DNA from: Streptococcus gallolyticus
Lineage (GTDB): Bacteria > Bacillota > Bacilli > Lactobacillales > Streptococcaceae
Direction: 5' to 3'
NCBI GenBank assembly: GCA_019794795.1
Contig: JAIMFC010000009.1
Span: 26,203-73,230, forward strand
DNA: 47,028 nucleotides
Shown: in pieces, positions 27,559 through 36,422 of the stretch
How positions within the stretch are numbered: the stretch's first letter is position 1
How the letters are laid out: each line of letters opens with the position of its first letter
Position numbers and translations under genes: made by a program
The notes under the pieces: model-generated
Database searches by the model: none
What the model was told of the DNA's origin: nothing
What the model saw: the letters and a program-made list of their open reading frames with translations, nothing else

Positions 27559-27587
27559 AGTATATCAAAAATTCAGAAAATTTGGAA
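27559..27587 (-). promoter_or_regulatory. dapH promoter with CodY-box-like sequence
   Basis: On the minus strand TATACT (27564-27559) is a -10, with a poor TTCCAA (27587-27582) 17 bp upstream. The 15-mer at 27568-27582 (plus strand AAAATTCAGAAAATT) matches the CodY consensus AATTTTCWGAAAATT at 13 of 15 positions and fills the spacer. Repression by CodY when branched-chain amino acids are plentiful is inferred. Confidence 0.4.
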
Positions 27588-27631
27588 ATTTAGTGCTGAA
27601 AAAATAGATACTTTCGTACCTACTTTTCTGT

Positions 27632-28711
27632 CTATTTTTCAAATTGTTGAGCGAATTTTTCCATGAGTTCTAAGACGACGGTTTCGTCATAGTCTTTTTC
27701 TGGTTGGTCGCACCAGACTGCGAACATAGCACCCCATTGGCTAACTTCGCCCGCTTCTTGATTTGGTAATTGGTTACTTGGAACTCGATCCATACCCGCT
27801 CGGCTTTGGTCAGCATGGTAATAACCGTCCTCTTCCACCAAACGCCCCAAAACATAATACCAGGCGTCGTTAGTATTGAGAAGCGCATGCCCTTGTTCCT
27901 GTAAAAATGCAGGTTTGGCAACGTCGTAGCCTTCCCAGCCACCAGTCCAGTAAGAAATCATGACTTCTTTGTCCAATGGATAAGCCGTCTCTCCTGCAAA
28001 GTAGAACCCGTCATTAAAGACAATCGGCTTCATGCCAAATGATTTGACCAACTCAGCTAAGTCATTGACATAGTTGATAAAGGTCTCGTAATGCCCCAGA
28101 TATTGCAGGGCTGAAAATCCATTGCTTACCCCTTCAACTGCTGACGCTTCCACATATAAATCATTGGCAAACTCATCTGCACCAATGGTAAAGTATTCCA
28201 CCTTACCTGCAAAATAAGCTAAGTATTTTTTCATCAACTCTTTTACAAATGAGCAAGCAGCAGCATTTGTAATATCAAGGGTGCGCTTAGATGTCAAGTC
28301 CCCATGGTGATGGCGAGGGCTCTCCAGACCCAAGTGTTCCATGGCCGTCAAAATAGCATTCATGTGCCCTGGCGAGTCAATCGCAGGAATGAATCCTAAA
28401 CCTAACTCCTTGGCATAGATTATCAAGTCTGTCAATTCGCCCTCGGTCAAACAACGACCATTATCCGCCGCATAATAGCATTCATTACCGATACGCACAG
28501 CCTCAACTACTTCCGCATGAACATATGTCTGATCATCCACTTCCAGAGACATATCGTCGAGAACAAAGCGCAAGCCTTCATTTCCCAAAAGAAGATGAAA
28601 ATCTGTGTAGCCCAATCCGCTAGCTGCATCCATCAGTTTTTTTAATGCTTCTGGAGAAAAATACTTTCGACCTGCATCTAGTGAAAAAACACGTCTTCCT
28701 GTTTCTGTCAT
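27632..28711 (-). CDS. Intracellular GH20-family beta-N-acetylhexosaminidase
   Basis: A 359-residue protein with a TIM-barrel fold typical of glycoside hydrolase family 20. The catalytic Asp-Glu pair is in FTIGADEFAND (Asp179, Glu180). The upstream strands show FIPAIDSPGHMNAI (109-120) and later PIVFNDGFYF and YWTGGWEG motifs. No signal peptide or anchor is present, so it acts in the cytosol on imported oligosaccharides carrying terminal GlcNAc or GalNAc. The start at 28711 follows GGAGGTTCTT; the four-residue upstream extension would place the start inside that site. It is separated from dapH and tkt by its own intergenic regions. No transporter gene adjoins it. Confidence 0.85.
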   Translation of the reverse strand: MTETGRRVFSLDAGRKYFSPEALKKLMDAASGLGYTDFHLLLGNEGLRFVLDDMSLEVDDQTYVHAEVVEAVRIGNECYYAADNGRCLTEGELTDLIIYAKELGLGFIPAIDSPGHMNAILTAMEHLGLESPRHHHGDLTSKRTLDITNAAACSFVKELMKKYLAYFAGKVEYFTIGADEFANDLYVEASAVEGVSNGFSALQYLGHYETFINYVNDLAELVKSFGMKPIVFNDGFYFAGETAYPLDKEVMISYWTGGWEGYDVAKPAFLQEQGHALLNTNDAWYYVLGRLVEEDGYYHADQSRAGMDRVPSNQLPNQEAGEVSQWGAMFAVWCDQPEKDYDETVVLELMEKFAQQFEK

Positions 28712-28804
28712 AAGAACCTCCAAAATTCCCGTTTTTCTGTATTATAAACCGCAACAGACCAGAAAGCCCTCCACATTCTTTATCAGCTACTCCACAAAAC
28801 ATAG

Positions 28805-28836
28805 AGAAAAAACTGACCTCCAAGGAAGTCAGTTTT
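28805..28836 (-). terminator. Terminator of tkt
   Basis: On the minus strand AAAACTGAC (28836-28828) pairs with GTCAGTTTT (28817-28809), extended inward by about four pairs, followed by TTTC. It starts about 12 bp after the tkt stop codon. Confidence 0.85.
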
Positions 28837-28847
28837 AGAAAGTTTCA

Positions 28848-30818
28848 TTACAAGCTATTCACAACCTTTACGACGTTTTCAACTGTAAAGCCATAGTTTT
28901 CGATAACAGTAGCTGCTGGAGCTGACGCACCAAATTTGTCGATACCGATAACTTGTCCATCAAGACCAACATATTTATACCAGCTTTGTGTTGCTGCCAT
29001 TTCGATGGCCACACGACGACGAACAGCCGAAGGCAAGATTTCTTCTTTGTAAGCTGCATCTTGAGCGTCGAAGAGTTCTGTTGAAGGTACTGAAACAACG
29101 CGGACTTTTGTACCAGCTGCTTCCAATTCTTTGGCTGCAGCCACTGCCAAGTTAACTTCTGAACCTGAAGCAAGCAAGATTGTGTCAAAATCTGGTGTTT
29201 CGTAAACAACGTAGGCACCTTTAGCCACTTTGTCAAAGTCAGTTCCTTCTTCAACTGTCAAGTTTTGACGTGTCAAAACAAGAGCTGTTGGTGTTGATTG
29301 ACTTATCAAAGCCAAGTACCAAGCTGCTTGTGTTTCACGCGCATCAGCTGGGCGGATGACATTCAAGTTTGGCATTGCACGAAGTCCTGCCAAGTGTTCG
29401 ATTGGTTCGTGAGTTGGTCCATCTTCACCAACGGCGATTGAATCGTGTGTAAAGACATAGGTCACTGGCAAACCTTGCAAGGCTGACAAGCGGATGGCTG
29501 CTTTTACATAGTCTGAGAAGACGAAGAAAGTACCACCGTAAACACGAAGACCACCGTGAGCTGCCATACCATTCAAGATGGTACCCATAGCAAATTCACG
29601 AACACCAAACTGGATGTTACGGTTAAGCGGATGAGCTGCATCTTGCAAGCCATCTGCCTTGATGTAGGTCATATTTGAGTGAGCCAAGTCAGCTGAACCG
29701 CCAAGGAAGTTTGGCAATTTTTCAGCTGCAACGTTCAAAGCGTCTTGTGAAGAGTTACGAGTTGCTTGTGAGAAGCCTGCTTCGAGAGCTGGGAAATCTT
29801 CTGGCTTGATTGCAACTGGGTCTTGACCTGCAAGGATAGCAGATACCTCTTCAGCCAATTCTGGGAAGGCTGCCTTGTAGTCTGCAACCAATTTTTCCCA
29901 AGCTTCAAAGCTAGCTGCACCACGGTCTGTTACGTTTTCTTTGAAATCTGCATATACTTCTGCAGGTACTTCAAATGGCGCATAGTCCCAACCAAGATTT
30001 GCACGAGTTGCGGCTGCTTCTTCAGCACCGAGAGGAGCACCGTGAGAAGCATTTGAACCAGCTTTAGCAGGTGAGCCGTAACCGATAACTGTCTTGACTT
30101 CAATCAAGCTTGGTTTACCAGAAACTTTAGCTGCCTCAATGGCTGCGTGGATCGCTTCTACATCTGTACCGTCTTCCACCAAGGCCGTATGCCAACCATA
30201 GGCTTCATAGCGTGCACGAACATTTTCTGTGAAGGCATCTTTGGTTTCACCGTCCAAACAGATGTTGTTTGAATCATAGAGAACCACCAATTTGTCCAAT
30301 TGTTGAAGACCTGCGTAAGAAGCTGCTTCTGAAGATACACCTTCCATCAAGTCGCCATCACCACAGATTACATAAGTGTAGTGGTCAAAGAGATTGTAGC
30401 CTTCTTTGTTGTATTTTGCAGCAAGGAAACGTTCTGCTTGAGCAAAACCAACTGCTGTTGAAACACCTTGTCCAAGAGGACCAGTTGTCGCATCCACACC
30501 AGCTGTGTGACCAAATTCTGGGTGACCTGGAGTTTTTGAACCCCATTGACGGAATGACTTGATCTCATCCATGGTCACATCTGCAAAACCTGACAAGTGT
30601 AAAAGAGCATAGAGCAACATTGAACCGTGGCCAGCAGATAAGACAAAACGGTCGCGGTTAATCCAGTTAGGTTGAGCTGGATTGATATGCATGTGTTTAG
30701 TGAAAAGGCTGTAGGCCATTGGCGCTGCACCCATCACCACTCCTGGATGACCTGATTTTGATTTTTCAATCGCATCAATACCTAGGAAACGAATTGCATT
30801 TACGGAAAGAGTTGACAT
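28848..30818 (-). CDS. tkt: Transketolase
   Basis: A 656-residue thiamine-diphosphate enzyme moving two-carbon units between xylulose 5-phosphate and aldose phosphates, linking the pentose phosphate pathway with glycolysis. The N-terminal KSGHPG (21-26), the ThDP motif beginning GDGDLMEG (153-160), and the pyrimidine-binding domain with [19 protein letters not shown] are all present. The C-terminal domain starts near residue 530. It lies directly after the Gat-type PTS/dehydrogenase operon but has its own promoter, with the operon terminator in between, so it can be expressed alone. The start follows AGGAGGAACTT. Confidence 0.97.
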   Translation of the reverse strand: MSTLSVNAIRFLGIDAIEKSKSGHPGVVMGAAPMAYSLFTKHMHINPAQPNWINRDRFVLSAGHGSMLLYALLHLSGFADVTMDEIKSFRQWGSKTPGHPEFGHTAGVDATTGPLGQGVSTAVGFAQAERFLAAKYNKEGYNLFDHYTYVICGDGDLMEGVSSEAASYAGLQQLDKLVVLYDSNNICLDGETKDAFTENVRARYEAYGWHTALVEDGTDVEAIHAAIEAAKVSGKPSLIEVKTVIGYGSPAKAGSNASHGAPLGAEEAAATRANLGWDYAPFEVPAEVYADFKENVTDRGAASFEAWEKLVADYKAAFPELAEEVSAILAGQDPVAIKPEDFPALEAGFSQATRNSSQDALNVAAEKLPNFLGGSADLAHSNMTYIKADGLQDAAHPLNRNIQFGVREFAMGTILNGMAAHGGLRVYGGTFFVFSDYVKAAIRLSALQGLPVTYVFTHDSIAVGEDGPTHEPIEHLAGLRAMPNLNVIRPADARETQAAWYLALISQSTPTALVLTRQNLTVEEGTDFDKVAKGAYVVYETPDFDTILLASGSEVNLAVAAAKELEAAGTKVRVVSVPSTELFDAQDAAYKEEILPSAVRRRVAIEMAATQSWYKYVGLDGQVIGIDKFGASAPAATVIENYGFTVENVVKVVNSL

Positions 30819-30847
30819 AAGTTCCTCCTAAATTTTTAGATAGTTCT

Positions 30848-30877
30848 ATTATAACATAAAGCGTTTTCTATTTGTAA
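30848..30877 (-). promoter_or_regulatory. tkt promoter with weak cre-like sequence
   Basis: On the minus strand TTACAA (30877-30872), an 18-bp spacer and TATAAT (30853-30848). The spacer contains AGAAAACGCTTTAT, matching the cre consensus TGWAARCGYTWNCW at 12 of 14 positions. CcpA control is only a suggestion. Confidence 0.5.
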
Positions 30878-30884
30878 CCGATAA

Positions 30885-30919
30885 AGAAAACTCCTCATAT
30901 CCAGCGGATATAAGGAGTT
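30885..30919 (-). terminator. Terminator of the Gat-type PTS operon
   Basis: On the minus strand AACTCCTTATATCC (30919-30906) pairs with GGATATGAGGAGTT (30902-30889), with one wobble and loop GCT, followed by TTCTTT. It lies 25 bp after the dehydrogenase stop codon and upstream of the tkt promoter. Confidence 0.88.
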
Positions 30920-30943
30920 CAATCCACCTCAATGGTGTCTTAT

Positions 30944-32005
30944 TTAAAACTCACCTGGATTTGATTCAATCATTACTTTGAATTCTTTACCACCCATAAC
31001 GGCTTCAAAAGCTGTACGCCATTCTTCTAGCGGGAATTTCTTCGTAATCATCTTATCAATATCAATCGCTCCCTTGTCAAGCAAGTGAATAGCGATCGGC
31101 CAGTCGAACGGATTTTGAGAACGAGAACCAATGTATTCAATTTCACGTTGAATGATAGATTCTGTATCCAATTCGATGTATTTTTTAGCAAATAGTCCAA
31201 CTTGGACAAACTGACCACGTTTTTTCATCAATGGCAATACTTGGTTTACAGCAGGTGCCGCTCCAGATGCATCATATGCCTTATCAACACCGTAACCATC
31301 CGTATATTTGTAGACGATTTCTGCTAAATCTTCTTTCATGGTATCCACCACAACATCTGCTCCCAACTCCTTAGCAAAAGCCAAGCGGTCAGCATCTTGA
31401 GTGATACCAGTCATAATAACAAAGGCACCAATTTCTTTCGCAATTTGCAAGAGGAAGAGGCCAATTGGACCAGGCCCCATGATGATAATTTTATCATGAA
31501 GTGATAACTGGCTCTTTTGGTACATAGCATGTACACAACAAGCCAATGGCTCTGTCATTGCTGCACCTTCGTAACTAAGTGTATCTGGTAAAATATGAAT
31601 GCTTTCTTCACGTGCTAAAACGTATTTTGCCATAGAACCATTTTGCTGGGTTCCAATACCTTTACGTTTCATGGCAAGATTATATTGTTTGTCATGAGTA
31701 TAAATATCTGTGCTTGTTTCAAAAGTTGTTTCACTCGTTACACGGTCCCCAACTTTAACCTTGGTTACCTTGTCTCCAACCGCAACAACTTCACCTGCGA
31801 ATTCGTGTCCAAGCACGACTGGTGTTGCTGGGTTATTGTATTCACCTTTGAAAGTGTGGATATCTGAGCCACAGATTCCTGTAAATGCAACTTTGATTAA
31901 AACTTTATCATCTACTGCTTTTGGGACATCCAATTCAAGAAAGTCCATTTTGTCATATCCGGGTTCTGTTTTGAAGACACCCATCATTTTTTCAGGAATA
32001 CTCAT
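30944..32005 (-). CDS. Zinc-type medium-chain polyol (phosphate) dehydrogenase
   Basis: A 353-residue MDR-superfamily dehydrogenase. Catalytic zinc ligands are visible: Cys45 in GICGSDIH, His67-Glu68 in GHEFAGEV, and Glu152 in TEPLACC. The Rossmann motif GPGPIG is at residues 177-182. The structural-zinc loop (about residues 93-115), which normally carries four cysteines, has none. It is the last gene of the operon with a Gat-type PTS, so the expected substrate is the phosphorylated polyol arriving from the PTS, oxidised with NAD+ to a ketose phosphate. Galactitol-1-phosphate is the textbook case. The neighbouring transketolase and phosphoketolase make a pentitol phosphate more likely (inference). 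Confidence 0.85.
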   Translation of the reverse strand: MSIPEKMMGVFKTEPGYDKMDFLELDVPKAVDDKVLIKVAFTGICGSDIHTFKGEYNNPATPVVLGHEFAGEVVAVGDKVTKVKVGDRVTSETTFETSTDIYTHDKQYNLAMKRKGIGTQQNGSMAKYVLAREESIHILPDTLSYEGAAMTEPLACCVHAMYQKSQLSLHDKIIIMGPGPIGLFLLQIAKEIGAFVIMTGITQDADRLAFAKELGADVVVDTMKEDLAEIVYKYTDGYGVDKAYDASGAAPAVNQVLPLMKKRGQFVQVGLFAKKYIELDTESIIQREIEYIGSRSQNPFDWPIAIHLLDKGAIDIDKMITKKFPLEEWRTAFEAVMGGKEFKVMIESNPGEF

Positions 32006-32059
32006 TATTTTACCTCGAATTTCGTTTAGAAAATGCCTTTATTTTTAAATACTAATTGC

Positions 32060-33328
32060 TTAGAAGATTGATTGTACCAATCGAGAAAGTGCCAAGAAAA
32101 TCCAGTTCAAGACGTTACCACCTGTATCGAAGTTTGTTACAAGAGAAGCGCCTTCTGGGAATTTGATAACCCCTTCAGCCATTTGAGTCAATACTGGTGC
32201 AAAGTCAGTTGCCATCCACAAAGCGAGTGTAATTGTAACTGTCAAAGCGATTACTGAGTGAAGGATATTACCTTTACGTGTTGGAACTACCAAGGCTGCA
32301 AAGAATGGAATAGTTGCCAAGTCTGCAAATGGAAGTACACGGTTACCAGGTAGAATAACAGCGATAAAGAGTGTAATTGGTACCATTAAGAGACCTGTTG
32401 AAAGGGCTGCTGGTGAACCAGTTGCAAGAGCCGCATCCATACCAAGATAGATTTCACGATCGCCATAACGTTTTTGAAGCATTGCTTGAGCTGCTTCTTG
32501 GATAGGAATCAAACCTTCCATCAAAATTTTAACCATACGTGGCAAGATGAACATAACAGCCCCCATTGCCATACCAGTTTGAAGAATTTTTGTAAGATCG
32601 TAGCCGCCAAGAATAGCTAGAGCCATACCAATGATGATACCCATAATCATTGGTTCACCAAAGATACCAAAACGTTTTTGAATTGTTTCTGGTTCCACGT
32701 CCAATTTTCCAAGACCTGGAATTTTGCTAACTGCCCACGCAACAGGAATACCAATGAGGGCATAACCTTGTGCAGAACCTGTAGAAAGAGATACCCCTTC
32801 AAGACCATAGTATTCTTGAACATATGGTGCTGTTTTATCTGCAACGATTTGAACGATAACTGTGTAAATAACACCACAAACAATACCCCAGAAGAAGTTA
32901 CCAGTTACAATATAACCAGTTGCTGCTGCAGCTGACATATGCCAGTAGTTCCAGATATCGATGTTCAATGTTTTCGTCCAGTTGAAAGCCAACATAATCA
33001 AGTTCACAACCAAAACAACTGGAATCATTACTGCTGCAATTGGTTGAGCCCATGTAGCGGCTGCCACACCTGGCCAACCTACGTCAACGACTGTCAAATT
33101 AAGTCCCATGTGTTCAACCATTGCTTGTGCAGCAGGTCCAACGTTATCAGACAAGAGACCCAATACGAGGTTGATCCCCAACATACCAATACCAACTGTT
33201 AAACCAGATGTGATGGCATTTTTCAATGGCACACGGAAAACCATTGCCAAAACGAAGATGATGATTGGGAGCACTACGCTTGATCCCATGTTCAAGATCC
33301 CTTGAACGACATTAGTTAATGTATCCAT
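32060..33328 (-). CDS. PTS EIIC component, galactitol (Gat) family
   Basis: A 422-residue membrane permease with about ten to twelve hydrophobic segments. It matches the Gat family EIIC: the N-terminal LTNVVQGILNMGSSVVLPIIIFVLAMVFRVP segment, the conserved loop with EPMIMGIIIGM, and the KRYGDREIYLGMDAALATGSPA stretch. It imports a polyol and hands it to phosphorylated EIIB. Genes for EIIA and EIIB lie upstream on the same strand and the dehydrogenase follows by 54 bp. The family includes transporters for galactitol and for pentitols such as arabitol, ribitol and xylitol, so the name does not fix the substrate. Confidence 0.9.
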   Translation of the reverse strand: MDTLTNVVQGILNMGSSVVLPIIIFVLAMVFRVPLKNAITSGLTVGIGMLGINLVLGLLSDNVGPAAQAMVEHMGLNLTVVDVGWPGVAAATWAQPIAAVMIPVVLVVNLIMLAFNWTKTLNIDIWNYWHMSAAAATGYIVTGNFFWGIVCGVIYTVIVQIVADKTAPYVQEYYGLEGVSLSTGSAQGYALIGIPVAWAVSKIPGLGKLDVEPETIQKRFGIFGEPMIMGIIIGMALAILGGYDLTKILQTGMAMGAVMFILPRMVKILMEGLIPIQEAAQAMLQKRYGDREIYLGMDAALATGSPAALSTGLLMVPITLFIAVILPGNRVLPFADLATIPFFAALVVPTRKGNILHSVIALTVTITLALWMATDFAPVLTQMAEGVIKFPEGASLVTNFDTGGNVLNWIFLALSRLVQSIF

Positions 33329-33381
33329 AACTACTCCTTTTTTTAATTTTTTATTATGATACCTAAGTAAATTGCTTCAAC

Positions 33382-33681
33382 CTATTTATTAGCTTGAATT
33401 TGTGCAACAGTGTCCAGAATTTCTTGCTCAACTTTTGCTTGGTTAATTCCTGTCAAGAAAGCCATTGCTTTAATTGCTGGAATATCGTATGTAGTTGGCA
33501 ACATTGTTGTTGTGATCAACATGTCATGTGTTGCTTGTTTTGAAGCAGCTTCTGCAATTTTAATTTGCGTAAATTCTGCATCAATCTTGTTGTTCTTAAA
33601 CAAGTCTTCAATTTTCTTCATTACAACTGTTGATGTAGCGATACCAGCGCCACACGCTACGAGAACTTTAATTTTTGCCAT
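33382..33681 (-). CDS. PTS EIIB component, galactitol (Gat) family
   Basis: A 99-residue cytosolic phosphocarrier. The phosphorylated cysteine is Cys10 in the loop VACGAGIATST, the standard Gat/Asc EIIB signature. It takes the phosphoryl group from the EIIA encoded upstream and passes it to the sugar alcohol bound to EIIC. The start codon has an AAGGAGA site upstream. It lies 53 bp upstream of the EIIC gene and 25 bp downstream of the EIIA gene. Confidence 0.93.
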   Translation of the reverse strand: MAKIKVLVACGAGIATSTVVMKKIEDLFKNNKIDAEFTQIKIAEAASKQATHDMLITTTMLPTTYDIPAIKAMAFLTGINQAKVEQEILDTVAQIQANK

Positions 33682-33706
33682 AATAATGGTCTCCTTTATT
33701 ATTTAT

Positions 33707-34183
33707 TTATAAATTATTTTGTTTAACAATAGTAAGAACTTCTTCTGCCGAGGTGGCTTGACGAAGGGTTGTTAGAATTTCATCGTTTTGCAACAATCCC
33801 ATAAGGGATTGAAGCATCTCGAGTTGAGCATGCGGTTGGTTTAATCCAAGAACAAACACAATGCTAGCTTCAACGGATTGCCCAATGTCCTCCATACTTT
33901 TGAACTCAACAGGTTCTTTGTTGATGACAATTGCAACAAATTCATTCAAGATACACTCTGCATCTGTATGGGGAATTGCAACCCCGATGTTTTCTAACTG
34001 AATTCCCGTAGGGAAGGTTGCTTCACGAGCTGTTACACGAGGTAGAAAATCTTCTTGTACATACCCCAAATCAAAGGCTTTCTCATGAACTGTTTGAAAC
34101 AAGTCGCTACTAGACGCCAATGCTTTGTCAGTGAAAATTAATTTTTCTGTCAAGTAATTTGACAATTTAATTGATTCAGTCAT
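33707..34183 (-). CDS. PTS EIIA component, fructose/mannitol-galactitol type
   Basis: A 158-residue EIIA (PTS_EIIA_2 fold). The phosphorylated histidine is His72 in GVAIPHTDAE; the supporting histidine is in the TVHEKAFDLGYV helix (His33). The start is the ATG at 34183, 12 bases after AGGAG. A TTG four codons upstream sits directly on that site and is not favoured. It is the first transport gene of the operon, 39 bp after the PRD regulator. It relays phosphate from HPr to EIIB and probably also signals to the regulator's PRD domains. Confidence 0.92.
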   Translation of the reverse strand: MTESIKLSNYLTEKLIFTDKALASSSDLFQTVHEKAFDLGYVQEDFLPRVTAREATFPTGIQLENIGVAIPHTDAECILNEFVAIVINKEPVEFKSMEDIGQSVEASIVFVLGLNQPHAQLEMLQSLMGLLQNDEILTTLRQATSAEEVLTIVKQNNL

Positions 34184-34222
34184 AAATTGAACCAACTCCT
34201 TTCGCTTATTCTATAATCTACA

Positions 34223-36154
34223 TCATAGTCGATCTATAAATTCTGCCTCTGTTTGACTAGCACTGAGCAAGTCAATGTAGGCTGTTGTATCTATTTTGGA
34301 ATATAAACCAATCAAGGCATTTTTATAAATTTGGTCATCGCCTTCTGCAATCGCAATCAAGACAACGACACTAATCAAATTTTGTCCCCAACGGATTGGT
34401 TTTTCCAAGGTCATCATCACCAATTCAGATTCTTTGACTACTGCAGGATCTGCATGTGGTAAAGCAATTCCAGTATAAACACTTGTACTACCCAACTTTT
34501 CACGAGCCAAGACGGATTGTAAAAACTTCTTACTCTTTCGATTTTTTATAGAGGTTTTTTTAACCATCGCCTCTATACACTCTTCAACCGTTTTGTAGGA
34601 CTGATTAAGAAGAATGTTGCCATTCAATAAATCTAGTACAACTGATTTTGAAAAGACGTCATTATCATGAATAGCAGATAACATATTCCTGTTTCCCTTT
34701 GTGAGACTAGAATAAGTCTGTTGAAGCATTTCCAATTCTTTATCTGTAACAATTGGGCTCACTCGAATATAATTTTTGGCGAGATGATCTAGCTGAATGG
34801 AACTAATGATTAAATCTGCTTGTTCAATCTTTTCAGCTGTTAAATCCTTCAAGTCTATTTTCATCAAATAGTCAAAACTCGAAATAGTTCTCCGCAGAGA
34901 ATTCATAATCAATTCCGATGTGGCGAGACCATGTGGACAAATCACATAAATATTGAGTGGTTTGTTGAGTTTTTCCACAGATATTTCCAGATAGATGGTC
35001 AGAAAAGCAATTTCGGCATCTACCATTTCCACATCGTATTCCTCAGAAATCGTCTTTGAAGCTAACCATGCGATATAGTAAAGAACACTATAGCGTGACT
35101 TAATATCTTCGGTGATTTGATTGCGGATATTAATCCCACTCTTCAAACGATAAATCATCGGTTGCATGTGGTTAAGAAGCATCTTATACAAGTGTTCATC
35201 TTTGGTAAATTCAACCCCTGAAAGCCGCTCCACCCGTTCAATAAAACGATTAACCGTTTGCTGAATATCTGACTGGACAACCAATTGTGATTCATAACCA
35301 ACTGATAGAAGGGTGTAACAAATATTACGAATTTCTACATCTGGTATCAATTGCATTGAAATGCCTACACTCTTACTCATCAACTCACCCGCTATTACGT
35401 AGACTTCATATTGTGGTAAGTCTTCTACAATAATAGTAGATGTTGCCTCTGAGATCAGATTTCCTTTCCTGTAGCGATGACTACTAATCAGCAAATCCAA
35501 GACGAGGTAGATACTGTACTGTTCAGCTGTTCTATAGTGATAAGCTGTTGAAGACTTGCTGACATTTTCAATGGTAGAAACAATTTCTTCCCTATCAAAA
35601 AATAAATCCAGACTCCCCTCTCTTACTTCTTGTTCACTTAGATCAAAATGCTGAATCAGATAATTACGGAAGAATTTACGAATCGCCTCTTCCTTTGCTT
35701 TAAGAAAATACTGACCACTTCTCCGAACCAATGAAATATGGTAAGGAGCCAATTGCTGTTCAATCCTTTCAAAATCTCTTCGAATGGAAGCCTCACTAAT
35801 GAAGTGTGTGGTTGACCATTCTAGAATATCAATCCCTTCCGTTTCTAAAACTAATTTTTTCAATAATTCACAGTCTCGTTGAAACTGAGAAGTCTCATCT
35901 AATTGTTCAAACTGATTTTGTTCTAAAAAATGAAGGACTTGGCGTTTTTGTTCTGGATTCAACTCCAATCGAATACCGTGTCTAGGTTTTTTCTCGATTT
36001 CAACATTAAAGGGAAATAGTTCATCATTGATGACAACTAAGTCTGCATAAGCAGTCTTAGTAGAAATCCCATACCTCGCTGCTAACTCCTGGCCAGTCAC
36101 ATATTGATTGGCTGCCAATAATTCACGGAGAATATTGATTTGTCTTGTGTTCAA
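34223..36154 (-). CDS. PRD-domain transcriptional activator (MtlR/LicR type) of the Gat-type PTS operon
   Basis: A 643-residue regulator. Residues 1-60 carry a winged helix (INILRELLAANQYVTGQELAARYGISTKTAYADL), followed by a second HTH_11/Mga-like region to about 180. Two PRD domains with conserved histidines cover about 190-400 (ISSHRYRKGN, then LLNHMQPMIYRL). An EIIB-like domain with its CPHGLATSE loop starts near 405, and an EIIA-like domain with GIALPHADP is near 580. Phosphorylation of these domains by HPr and the EII proteins sets activity. The start is TTG at 36154, supported by GAGGAATAGAAA upstream and by the HTH beginning at residue 5. It heads the operon, with a palindrome and a cre in its promoter. 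Confidence 0.9.
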   Translation of the reverse strand: MNTRQINILRELLAANQYVTGQELAARYGISTKTAYADLVVINDELFPFNVEIEKKPRHGIRLELNPEQKRQVLHFLEQNQFEQLDETSQFQRDCELLKKLVLETEGIDILEWSTTHFISEASIRRDFERIEQQLAPYHISLVRRSGQYFLKAKEEAIRKFFRNYLIQHFDLSEQEVREGSLDLFFDREEIVSTIENVSKSSTAYHYRTAEQYSIYLVLDLLISSHRYRKGNLISEATSTIIVEDLPQYEVYVIAGELMSKSVGISMQLIPDVEIRNICYTLLSVGYESQLVVQSDIQQTVNRFIERVERLSGVEFTKDEHLYKMLLNHMQPMIYRLKSGINIRNQITEDIKSRYSVLYYIAWLASKTISEEYDVEMVDAEIAFLTIYLEISVEKLNKPLNIYVICPHGLATSELIMNSLRRTISSFDYLMKIDLKDLTAEKIEQADLIISSIQLDHLAKNYIRVSPIVTDKELEMLQQTYSSLTKGNRNMLSAIHDNDVFSKSVVLDLLNGNILLNQSYKTVEECIEAMVKKTSIKNRKSKKFLQSVLAREKLGSTSVYTGIALPHADPAVVKESELVMMTLEKPIRWGQNLISVVVLIAIAEGDDQIYKNALIGLYSKIDTTAYIDLLSASQTEAEFIDRL

Positions 36155-36188
36155 TTTCTATTCCTCATCTCTGTTACATTGTCATTAT

Positions 36189-36241
36189 ATTACAAGCGCT
36201 TACAAAACTAAAGTCAACCTTCTTCCACATTAATGTGGAAG
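36189..36241 (-). promoter_or_regulatory. Gat-type operon promoter: activator palindrome, -35, cre, -10
   Basis: On the minus strand a perfect 20-bp palindrome (CTTCCACAT-TA-ATGTGGAAG, 36241-36222) lies 4 bp upstream of the -35 TTGACT (36217-36212). A 17-bp spacer leads to TGTAAT (36194-36189). TGTAAGCGCTTGTA at 36204-36191 overlaps spacer and -10 and matches the cre consensus at 13 of 14 positions. The layout predicts activation by the PRD regulator at the palindrome and CcpA repression over the -10 (inference). The palindrome also lies about 115 bp upstream of the divergent xfp promoter. Confidence 0.65.
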
Positions 36242-36355
36242 TTGTGAAATTTTGTGAAATATAATTATTTATTATACTTTAAAAACCCAGGTTTTATGTT
36301 GTTTTCTCCGTTTTTATGAAAATTTCCTGATTGGTTTTCTTGTGTTTTTCCTTCT

Positions 36356-36384
36356 TTGACTTCCATTTAAGAACATGGTATATT
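36356..36384 (+). promoter_or_regulatory. Promoter of xfp
   Basis: TTGACT (36356-36361), an exact 17-bp spacer ending in TGG, and TATATT (36379-36384): a strong consensus-like promoter with extended -10. The xfp ATG is 39 bp downstream, after AAGGAG. Confidence 0.75.
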
Positions 36385-36422
36385 CGTCTTGTGAAACAAA
36401 TTACAATTTAAGGAGTCTTGTT

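Noticed and set aside
32060..34183. Naming the PTS genes gatA, gatB, gatC for galactitol
   Set aside because: The family is clear but the substrate is doubtful because tagatose enzymes are missing and xylulose-5-phosphate enzymes adjoin.
36191..36204. Cre as control site only for xfp
   Set aside because: It lies 150 bp upstream of the xfp -35 but directly over the -10 of the divergent PRD-regulator operon, so that operon is the more likely target.
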